This document shows positions 44,640 through 53,536 of a DNA stretch of 64,000 nucleotides, piece by piece. The position numbers and the translations under genes were made by a program. The notes under the pieces are model-generated. The model was not told the DNA's origin. It did no database searches and was given only the letters and a program-made list of their open reading frames with translations. This DNA is from Bradyrhizobium erythrophlei. GTDB lineage: Bacteria; Pseudomonadota; Alphaproteobacteria; Rhizobiales; Xanthobacteraceae. The number at the start of each line of letters is the position of its first letter. Position 1 is the first letter of the stretch. The DNA lies in assembly GCF_900142985.1 (NCBI RefSeq), contig NZ_LT670849.1:2790001-2854000 (forward strand), in the 5' to 3' direction.

Positions 44640-45887
44640 ATGCCCCTCCCCTCCTCCATCGATGTCGCGGTGATCGGCGCGGGCGCCGCGGGCCTCGGCG
44701 CCGCGCATGCGCTAAAGCGCGCAGGCCGCTCGTTCGTCGTCCTGGAAGCGCGCGACCGCGCCGGTGGACGCGGCCACACCATCACGGCGGCGCCAGGCAT
44801 TCCCTTCGATCTCGGCTGCGGATGGCTGCACTCCGCCGACCACAACGCGTTCGTCAAAATCGCCGGGCAGCTTGATTTCGAGATCGACAAGACGTTGCCG
44901 CCGTGGCGCGACCGCATCGCCGTCAACAAGGCATTTCCGGCGAAAGATCGAGCCGACTTCATCCGCTCGCTCGACGAATTCTTCGACCGGATCGAAGAGG
45001 CCGCCAAAGGCGGCGTCGATCAACCGGCCAATCTCTATCTCGAAGCCGGCAATCGCTGGAATCCGATGATCGACGCCGTCTCGAGCTACATCAATGGCTG
45101 CGAGACCGACCGGCTGTCGATTCTGGATTTCGACGCCTATGAGGATACCAACCTCAACTGGCGGGTACGGCGCGGCTATGGCGCGCTGATGGCGGCCTAT
45201 GGCGCAACGCTGCCGCTTGTCTTCAACTGCGCCGTGACGCTGATCGATCATTCCGGCAAACGTCTGCGCATCGAGACGTCACAGGGCACGCTCGCGGCGG
45301 ACAAGGCCATCATCACCGTGCCGACCAACCTGATCGCGCGGGAAGCCTTGCGGTTTCACCCGGCGCTGCCGGAGAAAGTGGATGCGGCCGCAAACCTGCC
45401 GCTGGGGCTCGCCGACAAGGTGATGCTCGCGCTCGACGACGCCGAACAATTGCCGATCGACGGCAATCTGCGCGGCGCGACCATGCGCAGCGAGATGGGG
45501 ACGTATCATCTACGCCCGTTCGGGCAAGCGTGCGTCGAAGGTTTCTTTGGCGGACGATTTGCGCAAGGCCTGGAAGACGCCGGCGACGGCGCCTTCGCAG
45601 CGCAGGCGATCGACGAGATCGTGTCGTTCCTCGGCAATGATTTTCGTCGCAAGCTGAAGCCGCTGAAGGAATCGCGCTGGGCGCATGATCCCTTTGCCCG
45701 CGGCTCCTATTCGCACGCGCGGCCGGGCCATGCGGGTAAGCGCGCAATACTCGCCGCGCCCGTCGATGGCCGCCTGTTCTTTGCCGGCGAGGCCACTTCG
45801 CCCAACTTCTTCTCCACCGCCCACGGCGCGCATGATTCGGGAGAGCGGGCGGTAAAGGAAGTGATGGCGAAGTCTAGCTCGACTTAG
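44640..45887 (+). CDS. FAD-dependent amine oxidase family protein
   Basis: A 415-residue flavoprotein. The N-terminal dinucleotide fold is VAVIGAGAAGLGAAHALKRAG with VLEARDRAGGRGHT, typical of flavin monoamine oxidases. GCGWLHSADHNAF and the C-terminal FAD motif RLFFAGEATSPNFFSTAHGAHDSGERA support this. It lacks a signal peptide, so it is probably cytoplasmic. The substrate is unknown. The start lies just downstream of a dispersed repeat and has no strong ribosome-binding site. Confidence 0.88.
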   Translation: MPLPSSIDVAVIGAGAAGLGAAHALKRAGRSFVVLEARDRAGGRGHTITAAPGIPFDLGCGWLHSADHNAFVKIAGQLDFEIDKTLPPWRDRIAVNKAFPAKDRADFIRSLDEFFDRIEEAAKGGVDQPANLYLEAGNRWNPMIDAVSSYINGCETDRLSILDFDAYEDTNLNWRVRRGYGALMAAYGATLPLVFNCAVTLIDHSGKRLRIETSQGTLAADKAIITVPTNLIAREALRFHPALPEKVDAAANLPLGLADKVMLALDDAEQLPIDGNLRGATMRSEMGTYHLRPFGQACVEGFFGGRFAQGLEDAGDGAFAAQAIDEIVSFLGNDFRRKLKPLKESRWAHDPFARGSYSHARPGHAGKRAILAAPVDGRLFFAGEATSPNFFSTAHGAHDSGERAVKEVMAKSSST

Positions 45888-45890
45888 CTG

Positions 45891-46793
45891 CTAGCCCTTG
45901 TAAACGTTATCCCGGTGGAATTTTAGATAGTAGGGATTTGGAAAGGACGCAGGATCGTTCGGTAAGTAAATTGTCCCGCTTTGGTTTAGGAGACGAACGG
46001 CATCTTCAGGGACATGATTTTTCGCAATTAGTATTTTGTAATCGTCCCCTATCGAAAGCAGACCTCTATCAAACATCCAGTGCGCTGTACCGGACAATGC
46101 CAGCCCATTGCGAACGGAATCAGGTCCGTTTGATGCCACCGGCTGAATGTGTGCCGCCTGCACTTCCGGGCGTCCACCTCCATTGATCAGCCGCAATCCC
46201 GTCATGGCGCATCGGTTGGAATAAGCATTGCGCACATTGAGCATGAACGAGCGCTCGCGAAACGGCTTAGAAACAGTCATTTCAACGATTGGACGTTCAA
46301 ATGGCGTTTGAGGCTTATCACCCATTCCCGGAGATATAGGCTGTTGATACGATTCAGTTTGGCCAAGAACAGGAGCGAATCCGGCTTTCAAAATGCGGTC
46401 GAACTCATCATCAGGAATAGTTCGCACGGCGCGCCCAAACGCACCCTTATTGGTGCTGCCATCAGCTTTTTTAAGCGCACTTTCATAATATTCACTGCCG
46501 TCAACAAACGGGACCGCCCTGTCAAAATCTAAGTAATTGTCTACAACTGCGTAAAAATGACCTGCTAGCTCATTGTCCTCAATCAAGTCTATGACGCGAG
46601 CAACCGCAAAATAGGTCTGGCGACCGCGCCTGCTCGACAAGTCAGTGCTTGATCGTCTTGGCTCGTAGTAAACGATGTGATCGCCGATCGATTGCTTGAC
46701 TTGATTCAAGTACGTACGCGGAAAGTGATATCGGGCCTCGGGGAGGTCCTTATAACCTGGCATTACTTTTGTAGTGAAAACCGCTTTGGTCAT
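45891..46793 (-). CDS. HNH endonuclease family protein
   Basis: A 300-residue protein with two domains. The N-terminal part (TTKVMPGYKDLPEARYHFPR...IVYYEPRRSS...GRQTYFAVARVIDLIEDN) resembles PUA/EVE- or SRA-like domains that often read modified bases in restriction proteins. The C-terminal HNH domain contains NAYSNRCAMTGLRLINGGGRPEVQAAHIQPVASNGPDSVRNGLALSGTAHWMFDRG, with the His, Asn and His in order. Codon use is clearly AT-richer than in its neighbours, a sign of transfer. No methylase or partner gene is next to it, so a modification-dependent (type IV-like) nuclease is the likeliest guess. Confidence 0.82.
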   Translation of the reverse strand: MTKAVFTTKVMPGYKDLPEARYHFPRTYLNQVKQSIGDHIVYYEPRRSSTDLSSRRGRQTYFAVARVIDLIEDNELAGHFYAVVDNYLDFDRAVPFVDGSEYYESALKKADGSTNKGAFGRAVRTIPDDEFDRILKAGFAPVLGQTESYQQPISPGMGDKPQTPFERPIVEMTVSKPFRERSFMLNVRNAYSNRCAMTGLRLINGGGRPEVQAAHIQPVASNGPDSVRNGLALSGTAHWMFDRGLLSIGDDYKILIAKNHVPEDAVRLLNQSGTIYLPNDPASFPNPYYLKFHRDNVYKG

Positions 46794-46831
46794 TTAGCCA
46801 GGATAGCCTTCGTATTGGCGTTGGCAATCGA

Positions 46832-47239
46832 TCACTCGATCACCCTCGCCCGCATGTCCGCATCCGGCACAAAGCACGCATCGTACTTTCCGAAAATGCG
46901 GTAGCGGTTTTTAGCGACGAGATTGTAGACCGTGTTGCGGAGCGGTTTTGGCACCGCCAACAACACGCGCGTCCAGCGCCAACCCGGCAGGTTCGAAAGC
47001 ACAGTCAACGCCGCATCGGATTTGAAGTAAGCGACACCGCCGCGAATGACCGCATTGGTGTCGGGATCGGCGGGATCGATGCCGAAGGCCTGCGCCAGCC
47101 GCGTCCCATAAGCAGACTGGATCGCGGTGAAGCGAAAGCGCTTGTCGGGGTCGCGCGCGGCGATAAAGCGAATCCAGCGCGAGCAGAACACGCAGACGCC
47201 GTCATAGAGGATCACGTCATCGTCGGGCCAGGCGCGCAT
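46832..47239 (-). CDS. DCC family thiol-disulfide oxidoreductase-like protein
   Basis: A 135-residue protein with the DUF393/DCC signature DDVILYDGVCVFCSRWIRFIAARD, where DGxCxxC gives the family its name. The later LPGWRWTRVLLAVPKPLRNTVYNLVAKNRYRIFGK segment is also typical. The predicted thioredoxin-like redox role is based on the CxxC motif. The start overlaps the stop of the SDR-DoxX gene (TAATG), making it the last gene of a four-gene operon. Confidence 0.9.
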   Translation of the reverse strand: MRAWPDDDVILYDGVCVFCSRWIRFIAARDPDKRFRFTAIQSAYGTRLAQAFGIDPADPDTNAVIRGGVAYFKSDAALTVLSNLPGWRWTRVLLAVPKPLRNTVYNLVAKNRYRIFGKYDACFVPDADMRARVIE

Positions 47240-48561
47240 TATCTGTTATCCAGCATCATCAGCGCCACCAGCATCAGCACGATCGCAGGTCCCGTTTTCA
47301 CCAGCGCGCCAAGCGGCTCGATCCAGAGATCCGGCGTCAGGATCGCCGCACCCGCCATGTAACCCAGCGCCGCCAGGATTCCCCAAATCAGTCCGAAAGC
47401 GCAAGTTCGGCGAAAGGCAATCAGCACGCCGGTCGCCATATCCATCAGGCTGGTCAAGACGGTCACCGGCGCAACCAAGGCCGCTGGGAAGGCGTGCGTT
47501 CGCAAGATATTCGCCGCGGCGTCATAGGAAACGAACAGCGCGATGAAACCCGAGACGATCCAGAACACGACTAGGCTCGCGATGATTAATGCCTTGATCA
47601 GATAAAGCCGCGCGAACCATTTGTCCTGAATGGTGGCGGGATGCTTGCCGAGGATTTCCGTAACGGTTTTCGGGACCAGGCCCGTCGCGGCCATCCAGAT
47701 GGAGGGATCGCCCCGCACGCCGCGGCGCAGTTCAGCGATCGCCGTGCGCCGCATCGGCGGCGTCCACCCTAGCCAGGTCACGAGATCGGCGGACATGACG
47801 CCGAGACCGAGCAGAAGAGCCGGCACGGGAATGCGCGGCGACCTTTCGGTGCCGAACGAGCGGCGAAAGGCCTCGATCACCTCGCCCAACGTTATCGGCT
47901 GCTGCTGCATCAGATCCCAGCTTACAGCATTGGCCGCGCCGTCATCGATGTCGCGCGCGGCCAGCCATGCGATGGTCTCGGAAATATCTTCCGCGGCGAC
48001 CGGCTGGAACGGCACGGATGAATCGGCCGCCGGCATTTCGAGCGGCAACGCGGCGAGCGCGCGGACCATCGCGCTGCCGCCAAAAGCCGCGGGCGCGATC
48101 ACGAAGCCGGGCCGCAGGATCGCGTATGAGACGCCCGACGTCGCGATCAACCTTTCCGCCTCGCGCTTGGTGAGGCTGAACGCCGTGTGATCGTCCTCGG
48201 CAGCGCCGGGAATCGCGATGTGAACCAGCCGGATGGTCCGGCCGCTCTCCTTGATCGCCTGCAAGAGGCGCGCAACGAAATCGCGGTGCACCGCGCGGCT
48301 GTCGCTGCCAGGGCCGTCCTGAAGCACCCCTAGGCAATTGACCACGACGTCGACCGCGTGATCGCGCAGCAGGCTCGCCAGCGCGGCCGCATCCATCGCC
48401 ATGATCGGCAGCTCGATATCGAGCGCGCTCATCGCCTGTCCCGCCGCGAATTTCCGGGCGACGCCGGTGGCTTGAAAGCCCCTCGCGCGCAAATCATCGC
48501 TGATGAAGCGGCCGATCAGGCCGGAAGCGCCGAGGACGAGGATGTTGCGGGTGACAGTCAT
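47239..48561 (-). CDS. SDR/NAD(P)-binding protein fused to a DoxX-like membrane domain
   Basis: A 440-residue fusion. The N-terminal atypical short-chain dehydrogenase fold (NILVLGASGLIGRFISDDLRARGFQATGVAR; LVHIAIPG) ends near residue 280. The C-terminal 150 residues hold four membrane helices (LYLIKALIIASLVVFWIVSGFIALF; VLTSLMDMATGVLIAF; LIWGILAALGYMAGAAI; VKTGPAIVLMLVALMML) of DoxX type. It would work at the inner membrane on an unknown substrate. It lies 3 nt after the DUF2269 gene and overlaps the DCC gene by 1 nt. Confidence 0.85.
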   Translation of the reverse strand: MTVTRNILVLGASGLIGRFISDDLRARGFQATGVARKFAAGQAMSALDIELPIMAMDAAALASLLRDHAVDVVVNCLGVLQDGPGSDSRAVHRDFVARLLQAIKESGRTIRLVHIAIPGAAEDDHTAFSLTKREAERLIATSGVSYAILRPGFVIAPAAFGGSAMVRALAALPLEMPAADSSVPFQPVAAEDISETIAWLAARDIDDGAANAVSWDLMQQQPITLGEVIEAFRRSFGTERSPRIPVPALLLGLGVMSADLVTWLGWTPPMRRTAIAELRRGVRGDPSIWMAATGLVPKTVTEILGKHPATIQDKWFARLYLIKALIIASLVVFWIVSGFIALFVSYDAAANILRTHAFPAALVAPVTVLTSLMDMATGVLIAFRRTCAFGLIWGILAALGYMAGAAILTPDLWIEPLGALVKTGPAIVLMLVALMMLDNR

Positions 48562-48564
48562 GAG

Positions 48565-49032
48565 CTAAATCGGTTTTGCAATCATCAGCCAGAGAATGAT
48601 CACGACAGAGCCGAAGCCCGGAATACCGAACCAAACCCAGCGGCGAAACAGCGCAAAATAACGCGGCGGCAGCGGCTCGCGCTTCTGTTCTGCGATGCGC
48701 GCCAGATCGCGCATCTCGATCTGCATGAAGATCACGGGAATCCAGAACACGCCCGCCAGCACATACAGCGCCAGCGAGACCATCAGCCATCGTTCGGTAA
48801 AGCTTGTCGCTGACAGCATCATCAGCAGTCCGCCGCTCACGGGTTGCAGGATCACCGCGCTCAGCGTGAACAGCATGTCTGCGATCACGACGACGGCCGC
48901 CGTGCGGGCGATGAAGGAGACGTCGCCCGTTCGATGCGCCATCAGCATGAAAAAGGCGATGCCGGTGCCAGTGCCGAGGATCACGATCGCGCCAAGCACG
49001 TGCAGGTACTTGGCGAGGAAATAGATCGTCAT
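48565..49032 (-). CDS. DUF2269 family membrane protein
   Basis: A 155-residue protein with four membrane helices (YFLAKYLHVLGAIVILGTGTGIAFF; AVVVIADMLFTLSAVILQPVSGG; LMVSLALYVLAGVFWIPVIFM; WVWFGIPGFGSVVIILWLMI). The conserved His in KYLHVLG and the overall pattern match DUF2269. The function is unknown; some related families bind haem. The start overlaps the hydrolase stop (ATGA) and the next gene starts 3 nt after its stop, so translation is coupled. Confidence 0.88.
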   Translation of the reverse strand: MTIYFLAKYLHVLGAIVILGTGTGIAFFMLMAHRTGDVSFIARTAAVVVIADMLFTLSAVILQPVSGGLLMMLSATSFTERWLMVSLALYVLAGVFWIPVIFMQIEMRDLARIAEQKREPLPPRYFALFRRWVWFGIPGFGSVVIILWLMIAKPI

Positions 49033-49946
49033 GGTTTTTTCGAACCTGCGGCTGACGGCGCCTTCAGCAGGCGATCGAGTTCGCCCGCCACCAGTTTGAC
49101 GCCGTTGTCGGTCTCAGCCATCCAGTGGCCCTCGCCGTCATAGGCGGCGAGCTGACGGAAATCGACTTTGCCGCCGCCGGCGCGGAAGGCATCCGCCAGC
49201 TTGCGCGAAAAGTCCGGTGGGAAATAGCTGTCGTTGGCGGCGACCAGCCATGACACGGGAATGTGCGCGCCGTGACCGAACTCATTGGCCGCGGCGAGCA
49301 GCGTGTGCGGGGCGCAAATCTGGTTGGGCAAACCGTTGGCCTGGCCGCCGCGGCCGGGCGCAAAGACAATGATGGACGAGATTTCAGCCGGATCGGCATT
49401 GGCCAGCGCCAATGCGCCCCAGCCGCCGGCCGAATGCCCGATGATCACGGCCTCGTCGCGCCGGATGAAGGGTTGCCCGCGCAGATAGTTGAACGCCACG
49501 GAAATGGCCTCGCGGGTCGCGCGTCCCGAATGGAGATAATCGGCTTCGTCGCAGCCGCGCTGATCTTCCAGATAATCGCCGCCGGTCGCGCCATGGCCCA
49601 AACGTTCCGGCACCAGCACGGCAAATCCCCGCGCCACCAGAAATGCCGCCAGGCTGCGATATTCCGGCTGTCGCATCTGCGCCCGATAGATCACGTTTTG
49701 GGTAGAGGCATGCGCAATCACCGCCAGGCGAAACGGGCCCTCGCCCGGCGGGCGAAACAATACCGCATGCGATGCGACATGCGGATCGGGCGACGGCACC
49801 AGCCAGGCCTGCGCCCGATTGGGTTCGGCTTCCGCGCTCACCGGGCCGAACGGGCTTTGCGCCATCGCGGCGGGCGCAATTGCCAGCAGGATGACAACAA
49901 AAAACCCCCGAAACCAAGGGGTCCGGCACCCTTGAAAGGGTTGCAT
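49029..49946 (-). CDS. Secreted alpha/beta hydrolase (dienelactone hydrolase-like)
   Basis: From ATG 49946, after AGGAAA, 305 residues with a signal peptide (hydrophobic core GFFVVILLAIAPAAMAQ). The nucleophile elbow GHSAGGWGALAL carries the catalytic Ser, ERLGHGATGG is the oxyanion-side loop, and YDGEGHWMAE has the catalytic His. It is probably periplasmic. It is the first gene of a compact operon with DUF2269, SDR-DoxX and DCC genes. The substrate is unknown. Confidence 0.85.
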   Translation of the reverse strand: MQPFQGCRTPWFRGFFVVILLAIAPAAMAQSPFGPVSAEAEPNRAQAWLVPSPDPHVASHAVLFRPPGEGPFRLAVIAHASTQNVIYRAQMRQPEYRSLAAFLVARGFAVLVPERLGHGATGGDYLEDQRGCDEADYLHSGRATREAISVAFNYLRGQPFIRRDEAVIIGHSAGGWGALALANADPAEISSIIVFAPGRGGQANGLPNQICAPHTLLAAANEFGHGAHIPVSWLVAANDSYFPPDFSRKLADAFRAGGGKVDFRQLAAYDGEGHWMAETDNGVKLVAGELDRLLKAPSAAGSKKP

Positions 49947-50177
49947 GACGGATTTCCTGAATTGCTCACGCCGAATCAAATCGTGCGCCTCATCCCGTGA
50001 TAGCCAACGTTAAGAACCGCCGCTGGACCCGTCCATTCCACAAAATCTGGTCTCAAATACCCGCGGGTGTTCGCTTTCGGCACAGAGGCCGCGTAGAGTG
50101 ATGCAGAAAATCCACAGGTTAACCGATAATTAACGATAGACCTTGATGCCGGCCCGCTGACTTGCTTTGATCAGCCC

Positions 50178-50687
50178 ATGAGCACAACCCTAATCGAAGT
50201 CCGGCCTGCCAAGGCTGCCGACGCAACGGCGGTGGCTTCTACCCACGACGAAGCCTGGCGCGCGGCCTATCAGGGTATCATTCCCGGGGCTGAGCTCGAA
50301 AAGCTGATCAACCGCCGCGGCCCGCAGTGGTGGGATTCGGCGATCCGCAAGGGCAGCCGCGTCAGCGTGCTCGTGTTCGGCGACAAGGTCGCCGGCTATG
50401 CCAATTACGGACGCAACCGCGCGCGCAGCCTGCATTTCGAAGGCGAAATCTACGAACTCTATCTGCGCCCCGAATTTCAAGGCCTCGGCTTCGGCCGTCG
50501 GCTGTTCTCGGCCGCACGGCGCGACCTCGGGCAGAGCGGCCTGAAGAGCATGGTGATCTGGGCGCTCTCCGACAACGAGGCGGCGACTGAATTCTATCGC
50601 GCGCTCGGCGGCCGCATGGTCGCACGGTCCTCGGAGAAATTCGGATCGAAGTCGCTCGACAAGGTCGCTTTCGCCTGGACGAATTAA
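50178..50687 (+). CDS. GNAT family N-acetyltransferase
   Basis: A 169-residue acetyltransferase. The acetyl-CoA binding motif is YLRPEFQGLGFGRRLFSAARRDL (RxxGxG/A-type), and the C-terminal strand-helix NEAATEFYRALGGRMVARSSE is the usual GNAT motif B. A short N-terminal strand (TTLIEVRPAKAADATAVAST) leads in. The acceptor is unknown. The start is ATG at 50178 with a weak upstream site. It lies upstream of ppa but separated by 150 nt. Confidence 0.9.
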   Translation: MSTTLIEVRPAKAADATAVASTHDEAWRAAYQGIIPGAELEKLINRRGPQWWDSAIRKGSRVSVLVFGDKVAGYANYGRNRARSLHFEGEIYELYLRPEFQGLGFGRRLFSAARRDLGQSGLKSMVIWALSDNEAATEFYRALGGRMVARSSEKFGSKSLDKVAFAWTN

Positions 50688-50837
50688 TCCCGCGAAATTG
50701 AATTTTGTTTCCGCCGCAGTGCCGGCCGGCCGAACGGCGTTGAATCTTGCGCGTTAAGGCTGTGCCCAAACAATCAGCGAAGATACCGCCGCTATTGGCG
50801 TAGACTGGCCTCAGCAAAAAACGATCCGGAGCCTACC

Positions 50838-51368
50838 ATGCGTATTGAAGCGATTTCGATCGGCGTTGACCCGCCACGCGAGGTCAACGTCATCATCGAA
50901 GTGCCGGTCGGCGGCGAGCCGATCAAGTACGAGCTCGACAAGGAGGCCGGCACGCTGGTCGTCGACCGCTTCCTGTACACGGCGATGCGCTATCCCGGCA
51001 ATTACGGCTTCATCCCGCACACGCTTTCCAACGACGGCGACCCGTGCGACGTTCTCGTCGCCAATACCCGCGCCATCGTGCCGGGCGCGGTCATGAGCGT
51101 GCGGCCGGTCGGCGTACTGTTGATGGAGGACGAGGCTGGCGGCGACGAGAAGATCATCGCGGTGCCGTCGTCGAAGCTGACGCAGCGCTACGACAAGGTG
51201 AAGACTTACAGCGACCTGCCCGACATCACCTTGCAGCAGATCCAGCACTTCTTCGAGCACTACAAGGATCTCGAACCGAAAAAATGGGTAAAGGTGCTGC
51301 GCTGGGGCGGCGCCGAGGACGCCCATCAATTGATCGCGGAAGGCATCGCGCGGGCGAAGGGGAAGTAG
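50838..51368 (+). CDS. ppa: Inorganic pyrophosphatase
   Basis: A 176-residue family I pyrophosphatase that hydrolyses PPi from biosynthesis in the cytoplasm. The metal-binding signature DGDPCDVLV places Asp66, Asp68 and Asp71, and [18 protein letters not shown] and [10 protein letters not shown] are family landmarks. The length is normal. CGGAGCC precedes the ATG. It is convergent with folD, with a dispersed repeat between. Confidence 0.96.
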   Translation: MRIEAISIGVDPPREVNVIIEVPVGGEPIKYELDKEAGTLVVDRFLYTAMRYPGNYGFIPHTLSNDGDPCDVLVANTRAIVPGAVMSVRPVGVLLMEDEAGGDEKIIAVPSSKLTQRYDKVKTYSDLPDITLQQIQHFFEHYKDLEPKKWVKVLRWGGAEDAHQLIAEGIARAKGK

Positions 51369-51376
51369 TTTTCCCC

Positions 51377-51524
51377 TGTCGTTCCGGGCGCGAGCATAGC
51401 GAGCGAACCCGGAACCCATAACCACAGGCGCTCGTGTCGCGAACGACTACGGCCACCAGCGCGCTCGCTTCATCGATTCCGCGGTATGGGTCCCGGCTCG
51501 CGCTTTCGCTTGGCCGGGACGACC
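51377..51524. repeat. Palindromic intergenic repeat (CCCGGAACCC type)
   Basis: Outer arms TGTCGTTCCGGGCGCG and CCGGGACGAC, inner arms CGAACCCGGAACCCAT and ATGGGTCCCGGCTCG. It is the same general type as 44526-44628, between convergent ppa and folD. Confidence 0.75.
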
Positions 51525-51531
51525 ACATCTT

Positions 51532-52416
51532 TCACACACCAGGCTTCGGCAGCCCCGCAATCGCGCAGGCCGCGCGCAAGGTATTGACCAACAGGCACGC
51601 CACCGTCATCTGGCCGACGCCTCCCGGCACCGGCGTGATGGCGCCGGCGACAGCAGCGACTTCCGCAAACGCGACGTCACCCACGAGGCGCGTCTTGCCG
51701 TCAGCGCTCGACAAGCGATTGATGCCGACATCGATCACGGTCGCACCCGGCTTGATCCAGTCGGCGCGCACCATTTCGCGTCGGCCGACGGCGGCATAAA
51801 CCAGATCGGCCCGGGCACTCAAGTGTTTGAGATCGCGCGAGCGCGAATGCGCGATCGTCACGGTCGCGTTTTCATTGAGCAGCAACTGCACCAGCGGCCG
51901 GCCGACCAGATTGGAGCGTCCGATCACGATCGCATTCATGCCTTCGAGCGAGGCATGCACGCTCTTGCTCAAGATAATGCAGCCGAGCGGCGTGCAGGGC
52001 GACAGCGCGGCAAACCCGCCGGCGAGCCGGCCGGCATTGCTCGGATGCAGCCCGTCGACATCCTTGGCCGGATCGATCGCATTGATCACGGCCTCGGTGT
52101 TGATGGTTTTCGGCAGCGGCAACTGCACGAGAATGCCGTGCACCAGCGGATCGCGGTTGAGCCGCGTGACCAGCGCCAGCAGGTCGGCCTCCGCGACATT
52201 CTCCGGCAGCACGTGTTCGAAGGACGCCATGCCGGCCTCCTGCGACTGTTTGTGCTTGCTTCGGACATAGACCTGGCTTGCGGGATCGTGGCCGACCAGA
52301 ACCACCGCGAGGCCCGGCGTCAGTTCGTGGTCGCGTTTGACCCGCGTGACCTCGCCGGCGACGCGGGCGCGAAGCTCGGACGCGATGCGTTTTCCATCGA
52401 TGATCTGCGCCGTCAT
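51532..52416 (-). CDS. folD: Bifunctional methylenetetrahydrofolate dehydrogenase/methenyltetrahydrofolate cyclohydrolase
   Basis: A 294-residue enzyme that makes 10-formyltetrahydrofolate from methylene-THF with NADP. Catalytic and signature segments are present: [14 protein letters not shown] (with the catalytic Lys), [29 protein letters not shown] and [16 protein letters not shown]. The length is normal. It lies 24 nt after the DUF167 gene on the same strand, forming the run yggT - DUF167 - folD. Confidence 0.96.
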   Translation of the reverse strand: MTAQIIDGKRIASELRARVAGEVTRVKRDHELTPGLAVVLVGHDPASQVYVRSKHKQSQEAGMASFEHVLPENVAEADLLALVTRLNRDPLVHGILVQLPLPKTINTEAVINAIDPAKDVDGLHPSNAGRLAGGFAALSPCTPLGCIILSKSVHASLEGMNAIVIGRSNLVGRPLVQLLLNENATVTIAHSRSRDLKHLSARADLVYAAVGRREMVRADWIKPGATVIDVGINRLSSADGKTRLVGDVAFAEVAAVAGAITPVPGGVGQMTVACLLVNTLRAACAIAGLPKPGV

Positions 52417-52440
52417 GGATCGATCCCTGCAATCCCTATT

Positions 52441-52752
52441 TCACGTCGTCAGCGCGCGAAGCGCCTCACTGAGTTTCCCGGGATCGCCATCGACGGCGAC
52501 CTGCTTGAGGCGCGAGGTGACCCCGGACAGAATTCTCACGCTGGCCTTCCGCACGCCGAGCGACTTCGCCAGAAGCTCGGTCACCGCGCCGTTGGCCTCG
52601 CCGCCTTCGGCAATGGCGCGCACCCGGACTTTGACCACGGCGCGGCCATCCGCCATCACCTCGACACCATCGATTTCATCGCGGCCGCCGCGCGGCGTGA
52701 CGCGCAGCGCGATGCTGATCCCTTGGGCGGAGTAGCGCCAGGGATCGGCCAT
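52441..52752 (-). CDS. DUF167 (YggU) family protein
   Basis: A 103-residue protein with the DUF167 core ISIALRVTPRGGRDEIDGVEVMADGRAVVKVRVRAIAEGGEANGAVTELLAKSLGV. This is a small alpha/beta protein of unknown function, often found beside yggT and proC/yggS genes. It lies 11 nt after the yggT gene and 24 nt before folD, so the three are probably one operon. Confidence 0.92.
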   Translation of the reverse strand: MADPWRYSAQGISIALRVTPRGGRDEIDGVEVMADGRAVVKVRVRAIAEGGEANGAVTELLAKSLGVRKASVRILSGVTSRLKQVAVDGDPGKLSEALRALTT

Positions 52753-52763
52753 CTAGCACACGA

Positions 52764-53054
52764 TCAGAAGACGTTCGGATAGATGTAATACTGGATCACG
52801 CGCTGAATGAAGAAGATGATCAGGATCAGGATGATCGGCGAAATGTCGAGCCCGCCCAGATTGGGCAGGAAGGAGCGGATCGGCGCCAGCACCGGCTCGG
52901 TGATCCGGTACAGAAACTCCGCGATCGCCGACACCAACTGGTTGCGCGTGTTGACGACATTGAAGGCGATCAGCCAGGACAAAATGGCGGCTGCAATCAA
53001 CAGCCAGACATAAAGATCCAGAACGATAAGAATGATGTCGAGGACGGCACGCAT
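52764..53054 (-). CDS. YggT family membrane protein
   Basis: From ATG 53054 ([28 protein letters not shown]) the product is 96 residues with two membrane helices and the conserved [26 protein letters not shown] loop between them, diagnostic of YggT. Related proteins in other bacteria act in division or osmotic tolerance. Upstream in-frame starts to 53147 are unsupported. It is first in the yggT - DUF167 - folD run. Confidence 0.92.
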   Translation of the reverse strand: MRAVLDIILIVLDLYVWLLIAAAILSWLIAFNVVNTRNQLVSAIAEFLYRITEPVLAPIRSFLPNLGGLDISPIILILIIFFIQRVIQYYIYPNVF

Positions 53055-53265
53055 GGCGGGGCTGCTCGCTAGAGGGTCGATCGGCGGGGTCGAACACCTT
53101 GCTAAATATCGGTTCCCCACTGCGCAAACAAGGGAAGTTCCCGGCAAAAGGACGGAAAAACAATGGCTTCGCCGTTCTTGACTTGGCCTTGGCGCGGATT
53201 GTAAATGGCGCCGCTTGCTTGCGGTTTCTTAGCTTTTGCCGCAGCGACATCTACCTAGGCGATTT

Positions 53266-53341
<76 letters not shown>

Positions 53342-53530
53342 GCCTTCGCAGGCTGCTCCTGCTTCGGCTAGGCAAGCCACTTTCGTAGCGAAGGCTGTCA
53401 CGCCGTAGCCTGAAAGGCGAAGGCGGACGCAGGACATTCGCTGCGCCTGCTTCGGCTGGGTAAACCCGGAAAATCTCTCGTAGCGAAGTGAGCGAAGCCT
53501 CGTCGTAGCCCGAAGGGCGAAGACGGGCGT
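53342..53530. repeat. Tandem repeat units after the tRNA gene
   Basis: Two diverged units of about 85-100 nt. Each contains CTGCTTCGGCT, a short spacer, TCGTAGCGAAG and then GTAGCC(T/C)GAA(A/G)GGCGAAG. They lie at about 53342-53430 and 53431-53530. The GTAGCCCGAAGGGCGAAG segment is a dispersed rhizobial repeat. The unit ends just before the amidotransferase stop codon. Confidence 0.65.
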
Positions 53531-53536
53531 CAAAAA

